Positions 29,180 through 38,148 are shown, counted from the stretch's first letter. The stretch: DNA of 64,000 bases from Acidobacteriota bacterium (GCA_028877265.1 JAPPGX010000150.1:1-64000), one strand, 5' to 3'. Notes: generated by a model from the sequence alone, not told the origin. Numbers and translations are program-made.

Positions 29180-29204
29180 CCGGTCCGACTGTTGGCCGGA
29201 CCGG
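29180..29204 (+). promoter_or_regulatory. Stem-loop in the rpsM leader
   Basis: CCGGTCCG (29180-29187) and CGGACCGG (29197-29204) form a perfect 8-bp stem with a 9-nt loop, ending 27 nt before the rpsM start. In Escherichia coli the corresponding leader binds S4 to repress the alpha operon. A similar control is possible here, but the fold does not resemble the enteric pseudoknot by eye. Confidence 0.4.
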
Positions 29205-29231
29205 ACGACACGAACAGGGAGAGACTGACCG

Positions 29232-29597
29232 ATGGCCAGAATTGCCGGCGTTGACCTGCCGCGCGCCAAGCGCATCGACATCGGGCTGACCTACATCTAC
29301 GGCGTGGGGTCCCACCGCGCGGTGACCATCCTCGACCGGGTCGGGATCGAACGCCACCGCCGCGTCAGCGACCTGACCGAGGAAGAGGTCAGCCGGATCG
29401 GTCGGGCCATCGACGACGAAGGCGGCGTTGAAGGAGACCTGCGGAAGCGGATCTCGATGGATTTGAAGCGCCTCATGGACATCGGGTGCTATCGCGGGCT
29501 CCGTCATCGCCGGGGCCTCCCGGCAAGGGGCCAGCGCACCAAGACCAACGCCCGGACCCGCCGCGGTCCCCGCCGGGTCGGAATGCGCCGGCGCTAG
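29232..29597 (+). CDS. rpsM: 30S ribosomal protein S13
   Basis: A head protein contacting both tRNA and the large subunit, 121 residues: [20 protein letters not shown], the H2TH region [15 protein letters not shown], and the tail [20 protein letters not shown]. The 87-nt spacer after rpmJ holds a stem-loop. AGGGAGAGACTGACCG precedes the ATG. Confidence 0.97.
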   Translation: MARIAGVDLPRAKRIDIGLTYIYGVGSHRAVTILDRVGIERHRRVSDLTEEEVSRIGRAIDDEGGVEGDLRKRISMDLKRLMDIGCYRGLRHRRGLPARGQRTKTNARTRRGPRRVGMRRR

Positions 29598-29608
29598 GAA
29601 GACACCAC

Positions 29609-30010
29609 ATGGCAAAGAAGAAGACAGCGCGCCGCCGGACCGGAAAGAAGCGCGAGAAGCGCACGCTGACCGCCGGTGTCGTGTCGATCCAGGCGACGTA
29701 CCACAACACGATCATCACCTTCGCGGATCCGGCCGGAAACGTGGTCTGCTGGGCCAGCGCCGGATCGCAGGGCTTCCGCGGTTCCCGGAAGCAGACGCCG
29801 TTCGCCGCGCAGCAGGCGGCGGGGGCGGCCTCGCGCGAAGCTCGCGCCCTTGGCTGCACTCATGTGGACGTCAAGGTGAAAGGCCCCGGCGCCGGACGCG
29901 AAGCGGCGATCCGGGCCGTAGCGGCCGCCGGCATCGAGGTGAAGTCGATCAAGGACGTCACCCCGATTCCGCACAACGGGTGCCGGCCACCAAAAAAGCG
30001 CCGGAACTAG
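29609..30010 (+). CDS. rpsK: 30S ribosomal protein S11
   Basis: A platform protein of 133 residues: [20 protein letters not shown], then [20 protein letters not shown], and the C-terminal signature [19 protein letters not shown]. The start at ATG 29609 excludes an unrelated in-frame extension inside rpsM. It follows rpsM after 11 nt. Confidence 0.97.
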   Translation: MAKKKTARRRTGKKREKRTLTAGVVSIQATYHNTIITFADPAGNVVCWASAGSQGFRGSRKQTPFAAQQAAGAASREARALGCTHVDVKVKGPGAGREAAIRAVAAAGIEVKSIKDVTPIPHNGCRPPKKRRN

Positions 30011-30019
30011 GAGGACATC

Positions 30020-30652
30020 TTGGCGAGATATCGAGGTCCCGTCTGCCGGCTGTGCCGCCGGGAGGGGGCCAAGCTCTTCTTGAAGGGCGATCGCTGCCTC
30101 AGCCCGAAGTGCGCCATCGACAAGCGCAACTTCGCGCCCGGAGCCCACGGGAAGACCCGTCGCAGCCGCGTTCAGGGCTACGGACTTCAGCTTCGCGAGA
30201 AGCAGAAGGCGAAGCGCGCCTATGGCCTGCTCGAGCGTCAGTTCCGCCTGTACTTCGACCGCGCCGAACGCGAACGCGCCGTAACCGGCACGTTCCTGCT
30301 CCAGCTGCTGGAGCGGCGGCTCGACAACGCCGTTTACCGATTGGGCCTCGCTCCCTCCCGTGCCGCGGCCCGGCTCTTCGTCCGGCACGGACACGTCGAG
30401 GTGAACGGGAAACGCGTGGACATTCCATCAAAGATCATCGATCAGGGAGATGTGATCCGCGTCTGCGACAAGACGCGCAAGAAGGACTTCTTCAAGCTGG
30501 TCCTGGAGCGCGCCGAAGGCCGCACGGTTCCGGAGTGGCTTCAGCGCGAAGAGGACGACATGGCGTCGGGACGGGTTGTCACGCTCCCGTCCGGCGAGGA
30601 CCCGCAACTGAAGATCCGCGACCAGCTCATCGTCGAGCTCTACTCGCGCTAA
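30020..30652 (+). CDS. rpsD: 30S ribosomal protein S4, zinc-type N-terminus
   Basis: An assembly initiator of 210 residues with a TTG start and a good AGGAGG upstream. The N-terminal four-cysteine cluster (CRLCRREGAKLFLKGDRC then CAIDK) marks the zinc form. The S4 domain is visible as LERRLDNAVYRLGLAPSRAA and HGHVEVNGKRVDIPS. It is followed by rpoA after 31 nt. Confidence 0.97.
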   Translation: MARYRGPVCRLCRREGAKLFLKGDRCLSPKCAIDKRNFAPGAHGKTRRSRVQGYGLQLREKQKAKRAYGLLERQFRLYFDRAERERAVTGTFLLQLLERRLDNAVYRLGLAPSRAAARLFVRHGHVEVNGKRVDIPSKIIDQGDVIRVCDKTRKKDFFKLVLERAEGRTVPEWLQREEDDMASGRVVTLPSGEDPQLKIRDQLIVELYSR

Positions 30653-30683
30653 CGGGGCAGAAAGAAAAGGAGAGACGGCGCTT

Positions 30684-31631
30684 ATGTCTGAACTCAGGAG
30701 GCCCAGTGGCCTCAACATCGAAACCAGCAGTGACGACTTCGGCCGGTTCTCCGCTCATCCTTTTGAGCGGGGCTACGGAGTCACCATCGGCAATGCCCTG
30801 CGCCGGCTGCTGATCTCTTCCATTCAGGGCGCAGCGGTCACCGCGGTGAAGTTCGACGGTGTACAGCACGAGATGTCCACGATTCCCGGAGTCAAGGAAG
30901 ACACCCTGGACATCATTCTGAACATCAAGCGGATCCCCCTGCGCCTCCACGGGACAGCGCCGCGGACCATCCGCCTGCAGGGAAGAAAGGCGGGTCCCCT
31001 GACGTCGGGAGACATCGAGACGGATCCCAATGTCGAGATCCTGGACCCGGACGTGCACCTCGCGACCATCACCCAGCCGGCGGAGCTGGACATCGAAATG
31101 CGGGTCAAGAACGGCCGCGGCTACATCCAGGCGGAGCGGAACCGGGATACGGACCTGGAGGTCGGCTACATCCCTCTCGATTCGACGCACTCTCCGGTGC
31201 GCAAGGTGAACTACAAGGTCGAGCCGGCGCGGGTGGGCCAGGACACGGACCTCGACAAGCTCGTGATCGACGTGCACACGAACGGTTCGATCCGTCCCCA
31301 GGAGGCGGTCACCACGGCGGCCCGCCTGCTGCGGGAGATGCTGGGGATCTTCGTCGGCGGCGAGGGTGAAGCGACGGAAGACGTCGTGATCAGCGACGAG
31401 CAGAAGGCCTACGAGCTGCATTGCAACACGTCCATCGACGACTATGCGGATCAGCTTTCGGTTCGTGCGTACAACGGACTGCGGAACGCCGACATCGCCA
31501 CGATCGGCGACCTCGTGGTCAAGAGCGAATCGGAGTTGCTGCGGGAGCGGAACATCGGGCGGAAGAGCATCGAGGAAGTGGAGAGGATTCTCGACGGTCT
31601 CGGCCTGAAGCTCGGCATGGGACAGAGCTGA
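30684..31631 (+). CDS. rpoA: DNA-directed RNA polymerase subunit alpha
   Basis: A 315-residue alpha subunit. The N-terminal dimerization domain has [20 protein letters not shown] and [13 protein letters not shown]. The C-terminal domain (about residues 250-315) has [20 protein letters not shown], including the Arg that contacts UP elements, and [18 protein letters not shown]. rplQ starts 1 nt after the stop. Confidence 0.97.
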   Translation: MSELRRPSGLNIETSSDDFGRFSAHPFERGYGVTIGNALRRLLISSIQGAAVTAVKFDGVQHEMSTIPGVKEDTLDIILNIKRIPLRLHGTAPRTIRLQGRKAGPLTSGDIETDPNVEILDPDVHLATITQPAELDIEMRVKNGRGYIQAERNRDTDLEVGYIPLDSTHSPVRKVNYKVEPARVGQDTDLDKLVIDVHTNGSIRPQEAVTTAARLLREMLGIFVGGEGEATEDVVISDEQKAYELHCNTSIDDYADQLSVRAYNGLRNADIATIGDLVVKSESELLRERNIGRKSIEEVERILDGLGLKLGMGQS

Positions 31632-31632
31632 A

Positions 31633-31986
31633 ATGCGTCACCAGATGGCACACCGCAAGCTCGGCCGCCGGCCATCGCACCGGCGAGCCCTGCTGCGGAA
31701 TCTGGCCGCCACCCTGATCGAGCACGGACACCTGCGCACGACCCTCGCCAAGGCGAAGGAAGTGCGCCCGTTCGTCGAGCGGCTCGTTACGCTCGGCCGC
31801 CGGTCGGACCTGGCGGCGCGTCGCCGAGCGCTCCAGATCCTGCCGCGGAAGCAGGTGGTCCGCCACCTCTTCAGCGAGGTGGCGCCGCGTTTCCAGGAGC
31901 GTCCCGGCGGCTATACCCGCATCCTCAAGCTCGGCCCGCGCCAGGGCGACGGCGCTCCCATGGCGCGCATCGAGTTCGTCGACTAA
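31633..31986 (+). CDS. rplQ: 50S ribosomal protein L17
   Basis: An exit-tunnel protein of 117 residues starting [20 protein letters not shown], containing [20 protein letters not shown] and the C-terminal [20 protein letters not shown]. It is the last gene of the continuous ribosomal block. A two-hairpin palindromic element begins 7 nt after its stop. Confidence 0.97.
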   Translation: MRHQMAHRKLGRRPSHRRALLRNLAATLIEHGHLRTTLAKAKEVRPFVERLVTLGRRSDLAARRRALQILPRKQVVRHLFSEVAPRFQERPGGYTRILKLGPRQGDGAPMARIEFVD

Positions 31987-31992
31987 CGGCGG

Positions 31993-32158
31993 CGGCTTGG
32001 AACGCCGGCTTGAGCCGGCACAGCGGCCCCCAGGGCCGCGGGCGGTTCGTCGGCTACCCCGGATGCATGGCGCGCAGCGGAGCCATCCGGACGGATGAGG
32101 TCCGTCCCGACGCCCGCCTGCGGCGGGCTGTGCCGGCTCAAGCCGGCGTTCCAAGCCG
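31993..32158. repeat. Inverted pair of two-hairpin 3' elements (copies A and B)
   Basis: Perfect 32-nt inverted arms (31993-32024 and 32127-32158) lie between the convergent rplQ and EF-G-like genes. Each half contains two hairpins. Copy A has GCCGGC/GCCGGC (32004-32019, TTGA loop) then GCGGCCC/GGGCCGC (32023-32039, CCA loop). Copy B mirrors it with GCCCGCC/GGCGGGC (32112-32128, TGC loop) and GCCGGC/GCCGGC (32132-32147, TCAA loop). The side carrying GGAACG (gene sense) faces each gene's stop codon. The pair may act as a bidirectional terminator or REP-like unit. Related copies are at 41651 and 53421. Confidence 0.8.
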
Positions 32159-32164
32159 GTGCGC

Positions 32165-34231
32165 TCAGTCGTTCCGCGACTGGTACGCCTCGATCAGGGC
32201 CTTCGCCAGGTTCCCCGGGACGGGGTCGTAGTGGGAAAACTCCATGTGGAAACCCCCGCGTCCCCCGGTGAGCGAGGTCAGCGTCGGCTCGTAGGTGAGC
32301 ATCTCGGCCATGGGCGCCTGCGCCGTGATCGCGGTCTGCGAGCCCTTCCGGTCCATGCCCTGGGTACGGCCGCGGCGCGAGTTCAGGTCGCCCAGGACGT
32401 CGCCCGTGTTCTCGTCCGGAACGGTGATGACGACGGACATGATCGGTTCGAGGAGCGTCGGCCGGCACTTGGACATCGCGTCCTTGAACGCGAGGGACGC
32501 CGCGATCTTGAACGCGATTTCCGATGAATCGACCGTGTGGAACTTCCCGTCGAACACCGTCGCCTTGAAGTCCACGACGGGATAGCCGGCGAGGTATCCC
32601 TTCTGCCGGGCTTCCTGGAATCCCTTCTCGATGGCCGGGATGAACTGGCGCGGGATCGCCCCGCCCACGACCGCGCTCGCGAATTCGAAGTCCCCGCCGC
32701 GCTCGAGCGGCTCGACGCGCACGTGGCAGTCGGCGAACTGGCCGTGTCCGCCGGTCTGTTTCTTGTGCCGCCCGTGCGCCTCGGCGGTTACCGTGATCGT
32801 CTCGCGATACGGCACCCGCGGCGGTTTCAGATCGACCTCGACCCCGAACTTTCGCTTCAGCCGGGACACCACGACTTCGATGTGGAGCTGCCCGGTCCCC
32901 GAAAGGAGCAGTTCCTGGTCGCGCTCGAACTTCAGGGTCAGGTCTTCCTCGCGAAGCCGTTGCAGCGCCTGGGAGATCTTCTCCTCGTCTCCCCGCGACT
33001 TGGGCTCGATGGCGAAGCTGATGACCGGGTGCGGCACTTCGGGGCGCACGAAGCGGATCCCGTCCGCGGTGCCGAGCGTGTCTCCCGTGAAGGTGTCCCG
33101 CAGCTTGGCGAAACATCCGAGATCGCCGGCTGACAGCTTCGAGACGGCCTCCATGGCCTTCCCGTTCACGACGTGTACGCCACCGGTCCGCCCGGTTCCT
33201 CCGGTGGTCAGGTTCTTGAGCTGGGTTTCGGGACCGACGGTTCCGGTCATGACCCGGAAGAGGCTCAAACGCCCGGCGAAGGGGTCGGCGATGGTCTTGT
33301 ACACATAGACGCTGGCCGGCGCGCCGCCGTCCACCTCCCGCTCGACCGGCTCCCCGTCACCGCTGACCCCGCGGGCAGGCCCGCGTCCGGTGGGGTCCGG
33401 GGCGGCCGCGACGATCAGGTCGAGGAGCGCCGTGGTTCCCACGTTCTGAGCGCCGGTCACCGCCACCACGGGGAAGATGGAACGGGCGGCGACGGCCGTT
33501 CGGAGGCCCCGGATCATTTCCTCCGACGTCAACTCCCCCTCGGAGAAGAACCGGTCCAGCAGTTCCTCGTCCGATTCGGCGATCATCTCCATGAGTTCGT
33601 TGCGCGCCGCCTCGGCCTGCTCCTGCAGCTCGGCGGGCACGTCGCCCGTTTTCGCACCCCTTCCATCCGGCCCGGGCCCGCTGATCGCCTTCATCGTGAT
33701 GAGGTCCACGACCCCGGAGAACCCGGACTCGCTCCCGATGGGCAACTGGACCGGGATCGCGGTGCGTCCGAAGGTCTCCTGCATCGAACTCAGGGTTCGT
33801 TCGAAGGACGCGCGGTCGCGGTCCATGCGGGTGACGGCGAAAATGGCGGCCGCGCCGTTTTCTTCCGCGAAGTTCCAGACCCGTTCGGTGTTGACCCCCA
33901 CGCCATCGACGGCGCAGACCGAAATGAGCGCGGTGTCGGCGACCGGCATCGCCAGCTTCGCCTCGGTGAGGAAGTTGCTGTACCCCGGGGTGTCCACCAG
34001 ATTGACCTTGACCCCGTTCCAGTCGAAGTGGGTGGGCGCCGCGCTCAGGCTGATGCCGCGTTCGATCTCGTCCTCCTCGAAATCGGTCGTGGTGTTTCCA
34101 TCTTCCACGCGGGCCAGGCGGGTCACGGCGCCGGCGGCGTAGAGGAGCGCCGACACGAGCGTTGTCTTGCCGGACGTTCCATGTCCGACTACGGCGAGGT
34201 TGCGAAGTTCGGCGGTCTGATAGTCGCGCAT
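32165..34231 (-). CDS. EF-G-like translational GTPase (second, divergent)
   Basis: A 688-residue protein with the full EF-G domain layout but altered GTPase motifs. G1 is GHGTSGKTTL (residues 16-25) in place of [10 protein letters not shown]3 is DTPGYSNF, with Tyr84 where the catalytic His of DTPGH normally lies. G4 is TRMD (134-137) in place of NKMD. Domain IV has KKQTGGHGQFADCHV. Such paralogues (EF-G2 type) are known in several phyla and may not support normal translocation. The start at 34231 has GGAG 5 nt upstream. It is convergent with rplQ. Confidence 0.9.
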   Translation of the reverse strand: MRDYQTAELRNLAVVGHGTSGKTTLVSALLYAAGAVTRLARVEDGNTTTDFEEDEIERGISLSAAPTHFDWNGVKVNLVDTPGYSNFLTEAKLAMPVADTALISVCAVDGVGVNTERVWNFAEENGAAAIFAVTRMDRDRASFERTLSSMQETFGRTAIPVQLPIGSESGFSGVVDLITMKAISGPGPDGRGAKTGDVPAELQEQAEAARNELMEMIAESDEELLDRFFSEGELTSEEMIRGLRTAVAARSIFPVVAVTGAQNVGTTALLDLIVAAAPDPTGRGPARGVSGDGEPVEREVDGGAPASVYVYKTIADPFAGRLSLFRVMTGTVGPETQLKNLTTGGTGRTGGVHVVNGKAMEAVSKLSAGDLGCFAKLRDTFTGDTLGTADGIRFVRPEVPHPVISFAIEPKSRGDEEKISQALQRLREEDLTLKFERDQELLLSGTGQLHIEVVVSRLKRKFGVEVDLKPPRVPYRETITVTAEAHGRHKKQTGGHGQFADCHVRVEPLERGGDFEFASAVVGGAIPRQFIPAIEKGFQEARQKGYLAGYPVVDFKATVFDGKFHTVDSSEIAFKIAASLAFKDAMSKCRPTLLEPIMSVVITVPDENTGDVLGDLNSRRGRTQGMDRKGSQTAITAQAPMAEMLTYEPTLTSLTGGRGGFHMEFSHYDPVPGNLAKALIEAYQSRND

Positions 34232-34542
34232 GCTGCTCCAGATTGTGGACGTTTGGGAGTTCGCTCCGAGCCCGAAACGCCTGCGATTCGTTCGGATCCC
34301 GGCGCCCGGACCGGATGCCGAACGACGTGCGCCAACTCGAAACGCTGGGCCTCGTTCGGCCGGTAGTCACGCGGGCGAATGGCCGCCGCACGCGTTGGCA
34401 CGGGCGGAGATCGTCCGCAGCCCGACCGCTCATCCTACCAAACCAAACCCGTTTGCGTCCCCGCTCTTATCGCGCAAGAAACCGCCTCAAACGCCCCGGT
34501 CCCGGATGGAGTTAGGCTAAATCCGTCCCCAAGGTCGGAGTC
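34232..34542. other. 311-nt divergent intergenic region, no gene seen
   Basis: This stretch separates the start of the minus-strand EF-G-like gene from the plus-strand PilM-like gene, so it should hold promoters for both directions. I see a Shine-Dalgarno-like GGAG for the minus gene and AAGG for the plus gene. I found no convincing -35/-10 pair, tRNA, or coding frame with family resemblance. The sequence is slightly less GC-rich near 34440-34530 than its surroundings. Confidence 0.5.
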
Positions 34543-35478
34543 TTGCCCTCGTTACCCCTTCTTCGCCTCGGTTCCCGCGACCGGGCCGTGGCGATGACGT
34601 TCCGCCGAGATCATCTGGTGGTTCGCACGAGCGATGGCCGTTGGGTCCGGTGGCGTCTGCCGGCGGACTTCGTCGCGCCTTCGCCGACCGAGCCGAACCT
34701 GGCGTCGTCGGTGGAAGCGGCCCGGGTGGTGCAGGCCGCCCTGCGGGCCCTTGCCGCGCCGGACGGTGGCTTCCGGGACGCGGTGATCGCGTTGCCGGAC
34801 GGCGCCGCCCACGCTGGCCTCTCCGAGGGCGCGGGTTCCCGAGCGGTGCGCCGGCTCCGCTCCGAGCTCGTCCGCGGGTTGGCCACGACTTCGGCGCCGT
34901 CTTCCTCCGAGCTCGACGGGCGATTCCGGTTCGGAACGTTGGCTTCCGGCTCTTTCGGGCGGCGTTCCGTACTTGGTGCGGTGACTGGTGCACTGGTCGC
35001 CCAGCAGTACGAAGCGGCCGCCGAAGCGGCGGGGCTGCGGGTACGGTGGGTGGACGCTACGAGTCTGGCCCTCCTTCCCGAGTGGCTTGGACGCTCCGCC
35101 GGCAGATCGGAGCGGCGTCTTCTCCTGTCGCTCCATCGGCGCCACTTCGTTCTCGCGACCGCGTCCGGAGAACGTCTCACGGGCTTCCGGATGAAGCTTC
35201 GCGCCGCCCTGGACCCCGATCCTCCGGCGCTCGCCATCCGGCGGGCCACCGAGAGCGGGAGACACGCCGTGTCGATCCTGGGGGACGGGGCGGCGGCGGT
35301 TGCCGAACTGGTGCGCCCGACGGGGTTGACGGTGGCGGAGGCGCGCGACGCGGAGGGGAACGGGGGGCCGCCTGCGGTGTCTCCGGTGACGGACGGCGCC
35401 CTCGCGGCGCTGCTCCGGCGGGCCGGAGAGCGGCCGGCACCACTCGACCCGGCTCCCGCCGCCATCACCGAGGCCTGA
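34543..35478 (+). CDS. PilM/GspL-like cytoplasmic actin-fold protein, degenerate
   Basis: A 311-residue protein without membrane helices. The segment VTGALVAQQYEAAAEAAGLR followed by VRWVDATSLALLPEWL resembles the PilM/GspL region where a second strand set starts (EAAGL...VD..S.AL). The N-terminal phosphate-binding motif of PilM (DIGSSSVK type) is replaced by LGSRDRAVAM, so nucleotide binding is doubtful. The TTG 34543 start is uncertain; ATG 34594 (MTFRRDHLVV) is an alternative. It is followed by two single-helix membrane proteins in PilN and PilO/PilP order, which supports the assignment. Confidence 0.55.
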   Translation: MPSLPLLRLGSRDRAVAMTFRRDHLVVRTSDGRWVRWRLPADFVAPSPTEPNLASSVEAARVVQAALRALAAPDGGFRDAVIALPDGAAHAGLSEGAGSRAVRRLRSELVRGLATTSAPSSSELDGRFRFGTLASGSFGRRSVLGAVTGALVAQQYEAAAEAAGLRVRWVDATSLALLPEWLGRSAGRSERRLLLSLHRRHFVLATASGERLTGFRMKLRAALDPDPPALAIRRATESGRHAVSILGDGAAAVAELVRPTGLTVAEARDAEGNGGPPAVSPVTDGALAALLRRAGERPAPLDPAPAAITEA

Positions 35479-35487
35479 CAGCCAGCC

Positions 35488-36021
35488 ATGGGTCGTCTGC
35501 CTGCGGGCATTCAGCTCGGGAAGGGCGTCCGGCCGGGATTCCTGCGGGCCCTGGAGGTGCTCGTCCTCGGAGGGCTCCTGATGTCGCTGTGGGGAGGCGC
35601 CTCGCTCTGGAGAACGCGAGCGGACCTCGCCGCCGCCGGGGTCCCCGGCTCCGGTGATCCCACGCCGGCAGTCAGGGCAGGTTCTCCCGCGCTCGAGCCC
35701 GACCACGCTCGGCAGGCTGCCGCGCTCCTCTTCGCCGGAGTGTTGGACGCCCCCGCCGTCAGCGCCGCGCTGGACACGGTGCGGGGAACCGCTCCTCCCG
35801 GAATCCGGGTCGCCGGGGTCGAAGTCCGACCCGCCGCTGGGGCGGGCCGGGTGGAGGCGGTGATCGCCGCCGACGCCGTCTCGGCGGCGGCCGTTGCCGG
35901 GTTCCTGGTCGAACTGGCGAACCACCACGCGGTTCTCTCGACCGAGGTCATCAGCGAAACCCGCCGGCCGGACGGAGCGGCGGTGGTCCGGATCACTGCT
36001 CAGCTCGCGGTAGGTCGCTAG
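35488..36021 (+). CDS. PilN-like single-pass membrane protein
   Basis: A 177-residue protein. A cytoplasmic N-terminus of about 20 residues precedes one hydrophobic helix (ALEVLVLGGLLMSLWGGASL) and a periplasmic alpha/beta domain (residues about 75-177) with APPGIRVAGVEVRPAAGAGR and a terminal strand VVRITAQLAV. Topology and size fit PilN or the membrane part of GspL. It lies 10 nt after the PilM-like gene and 5 nt before the next gene. Sequence identity to named families cannot be judged by eye, so the call rests mostly on context and topology. Confidence 0.5.
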   Translation: MGRLPAGIQLGKGVRPGFLRALEVLVLGGLLMSLWGGASLWRTRADLAAAGVPGSGDPTPAVRAGSPALEPDHARQAAALLFAGVLDAPAVSAALDTVRGTAPPGIRVAGVEVRPAAGAGRVEAVIAADAVSAAAVAGFLVELANHHAVLSTEVISETRRPDGAAVVRITAQLAVGR

Positions 36022-36025
36022 AACC

Positions 36026-36943
36026 ATGGACCAACGCCTGCGGCTTCGGGTTCTGCTCGCCCTGCTGTCCGTTTCGCTCGCCTGGCTCGCCTGGGGTGAG
36101 GCGAGGCGCTCCTCGGCGGAGCTTGCCGCGGCGCTCGACATGCAGACCCGGTCGGCTCGGGAGAGCACCCAGACGGTGCAGGAGCGGGAGCGGCGCGAAC
36201 GCCTGCACCGGGTTTCGGAGCGGCTCGCCGGCCGCGCCGCGCCACCCACGAGCGCCGCGGGGACGCGCGAGTTCCTGGTGCGGTTGGCCGGCGAAGGCGG
36301 GGTAGACCTCTCACAGCTACGGCTCCAGCCACTCGTCCGGCCGCCGGAGGGCACCGCGGGCGCCGAGGCCGGGATCACCGCGTTGGGCGATCCTGATTCC
36401 CTGTCGCGGTTCCTGGCTGGTGTCGAGGGCACGGGATGGCCGCTCCGCGTCGAGCGGGCCACCCTCGCGGTCCGGGGCGGCCTCGGCACGCTTACCGCGT
36501 CGGTTCTCGTCCTGTGGCCGGATCCGGCGGCGGCGTTCACCGCGGCGGACGCGGACCGTCTGGGTGACGATCCGCGGCTGGAGGCGTTGGCCGCCTGGCT
36601 GGAATCGCTTCCGGGACCGGAAGCGGCCTCCCTGGCCGCCGCCGAGCCGGTCGAGGTGGAGCCGGCGCCCGCGGTCGGCGACGGCATGGAAGACCCGCTC
36701 GACCGGCCTCCCGACACGGCAACGCCGCCGTCCGAACTGCGCTCCGAAACTCCGGAGCTTCATGGTTTCGTGGACGTCGGCTCCGGCACTCCGATCCGGG
36801 CCGCCCTTTTCTACCGGGGAGAGACCACCCTGGTCGGAGTCGGCGACCGGGTCGGGGACTACACCGTCGTCACGCTCGAACCGTCGGAAGCGGTCGTTCT
36901 CTCGCGCGGAGCGGGACCGCCCCTTCGCCTGGTGCTTCGCTGA
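36026..36943 (+). CDS. PilO-PilP-like fused inner-membrane protein
   Basis: A 305-residue protein. An N-terminal helix (LLALLSVSLAWLAWG) is followed by a charged region rich in Glu/Arg (about 25-75, possible coiled coil), a PilO/GspM-like alpha/beta domain (about 80-170), and a Pro/Glu-rich linker (about 205-245). The last 60 residues (from ELHGFVDVGSGTPIRAALFY to LVGVGDRVGDYTVVTLEP) resemble the beta domain of PilP/GspC, which normally binds the secretin. The fusion would join roles that are separate in type IV pili. No secretin or ATPase gene is nearby. Confidence 0.5.
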   Translation: MDQRLRLRVLLALLSVSLAWLAWGEARRSSAELAAALDMQTRSARESTQTVQERERRERLHRVSERLAGRAAPPTSAAGTREFLVRLAGEGGVDLSQLRLQPLVRPPEGTAGAEAGITALGDPDSLSRFLAGVEGTGWPLRVERATLAVRGGLGTLTASVLVLWPDPAAAFTAADADRLGDDPRLEALAAWLESLPGPEAASLAAAEPVEVEPAPAVGDGMEDPLDRPPDTATPPSELRSETPELHGFVDVGSGTPIRAALFYRGETTLVGVGDRVGDYTVVTLEPSEAVVLSRGAGPPLRLVLR

Positions 36944-36967
36944 CGACGCTCTCCTCGTAGAGCCCGG

Positions 36968-37990
36968 TCACCCGGCCCCCGACAGCCGGCGGAAGGCCGC
37001 GCCGATCTCGTCGGCGGTCCGTCCGGCGCCGAGCGCCACGGTGAGCAGGATGCGGGCCTTCAGGCCATCGAGGTCCCCTCCGGAGAGGATTCCCCTTTCC
37101 CGCTGGGCGTCCGAGAGCACCACCCGGCCGGCCCCGGTGCGGGTCACGAACACCACCAGGGCGCCGGCCTGCATCGCGGCATCCACCGCTTCGGCGACGG
37201 GTGGCGGTGCGTTTCCGCGGCCAAAGACCTCGACGACGATCCCCCGCGCCCCGGCTTCCGCCGCCCCCTGAAGGGCCGCGGCGCCGCCCCCGGCGGAGAG
37301 CCGGACCAGTTCGACCCGGGGCTCCACGCCGGCGGTGGCGAGATGGTGTCGCCGTCGGGGGGTACTGAAGAGCAGGATCTCTCCTTCATCCACCATGCCC
37401 ACCGGGCCGGTGTCCGGCGAGGCGAACGCGTGCAGCGCGATGGAATGGGTCTTCTTCACCTCGCGCGCCGCGTGAATCTGACCGTTCAGGACGACGAGCA
37501 CGCCCAGGTCCCGACCGCGTCGAGAACCGGCGACGCGGATCGCGTCGAGGAGGTTGCGCGGCCCGTCGGAGTCCTCGTATCGCGGCGGACGCTGGGCGGC
37601 CGCAAACACGACCGGGCGGCCGGAGGGCAGCACGAGGTCCAGCAGGAAGGCGGTCTCCTCGAGCGAGTCGGTACCGTGCGTCACCACGATCCCGGCGAGT
37701 TCGGGCCGCTCGGCGAAGACCGCGGCAACCCGCTCCGCGAGCTGGAACTGGAGTTCCGGATGCATCCGGGAACTTCCGATGCGGACGAAGTCCTCGGTGG
37801 TGACCGAAGCCACGGAATCCAGGCCGGGCAGGGCGGCGCGGAGATCGCCGGCGTTCAGCGGTCCTCCCGCGCCCCCGGAGATCGTGCCCCCGGTACCGAT
37901 GAGGTGGACCTGCGGGAGCGGCTGTCCCGACGCTTGCGAAGCGAGGACGAGGATGAGGGAAGCGGTTCCAGCGCGCACGAATCGGTTCAT
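36968..37990 (-). CDS. Secreted L-asparaginase, type II
   Basis: Hydrolyses asparagine to aspartate and ammonia. The 340-residue protein has a signal peptide (about residues 1-22, ending ASQASG). The first catalytic Thr lies in GTGGTISGG (Thr36), and the second Thr-Asp pair in THGTDSLEETAFLLDLVL. The active-site Lys is likely in REVKKTHS. The signal peptide indicates a periplasmic enzyme, as in E. coli AnsB. Neighbours do not suggest an operon; it is on the opposite strand from the PilM-like genes. Confidence 0.93.
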   Translation of the reverse strand: MNRFVRAGTASLILVLASQASGQPLPQVHLIGTGGTISGGAGGPLNAGDLRAALPGLDSVASVTTEDFVRIGSSRMHPELQFQLAERVAAVFAERPELAGIVVTHGTDSLEETAFLLDLVLPSGRPVVFAAAQRPPRYEDSDGPRNLLDAIRVAGSRRGRDLGVLVVLNGQIHAAREVKKTHSIALHAFASPDTGPVGMVDEGEILLFSTPRRRHHLATAGVEPRVELVRLSAGGGAAALQGAAEAGARGIVVEVFGRGNAPPPVAEAVDAAMQAGALVVFVTRTGAGRVVLSDAQRERGILSGGDLDGLKARILLTVALGAGRTADEIGAAFRRLSGAG

Positions 37991-38148
37991 GGGCAGGGTT
38001 TATATCCGGTGCGCGGAAACCGGGGGGGGACGACGCGTCCGCTGCCCTTGGCCGAGGGGGCCGTCTCCGGCGGAGCGGCAATCCCCGCAACCGTTCCGAC
38101 GCCGGAAGGACCCGTCCGGGCCGTCAGGCGGCAGATCCCGTCCGCTGG

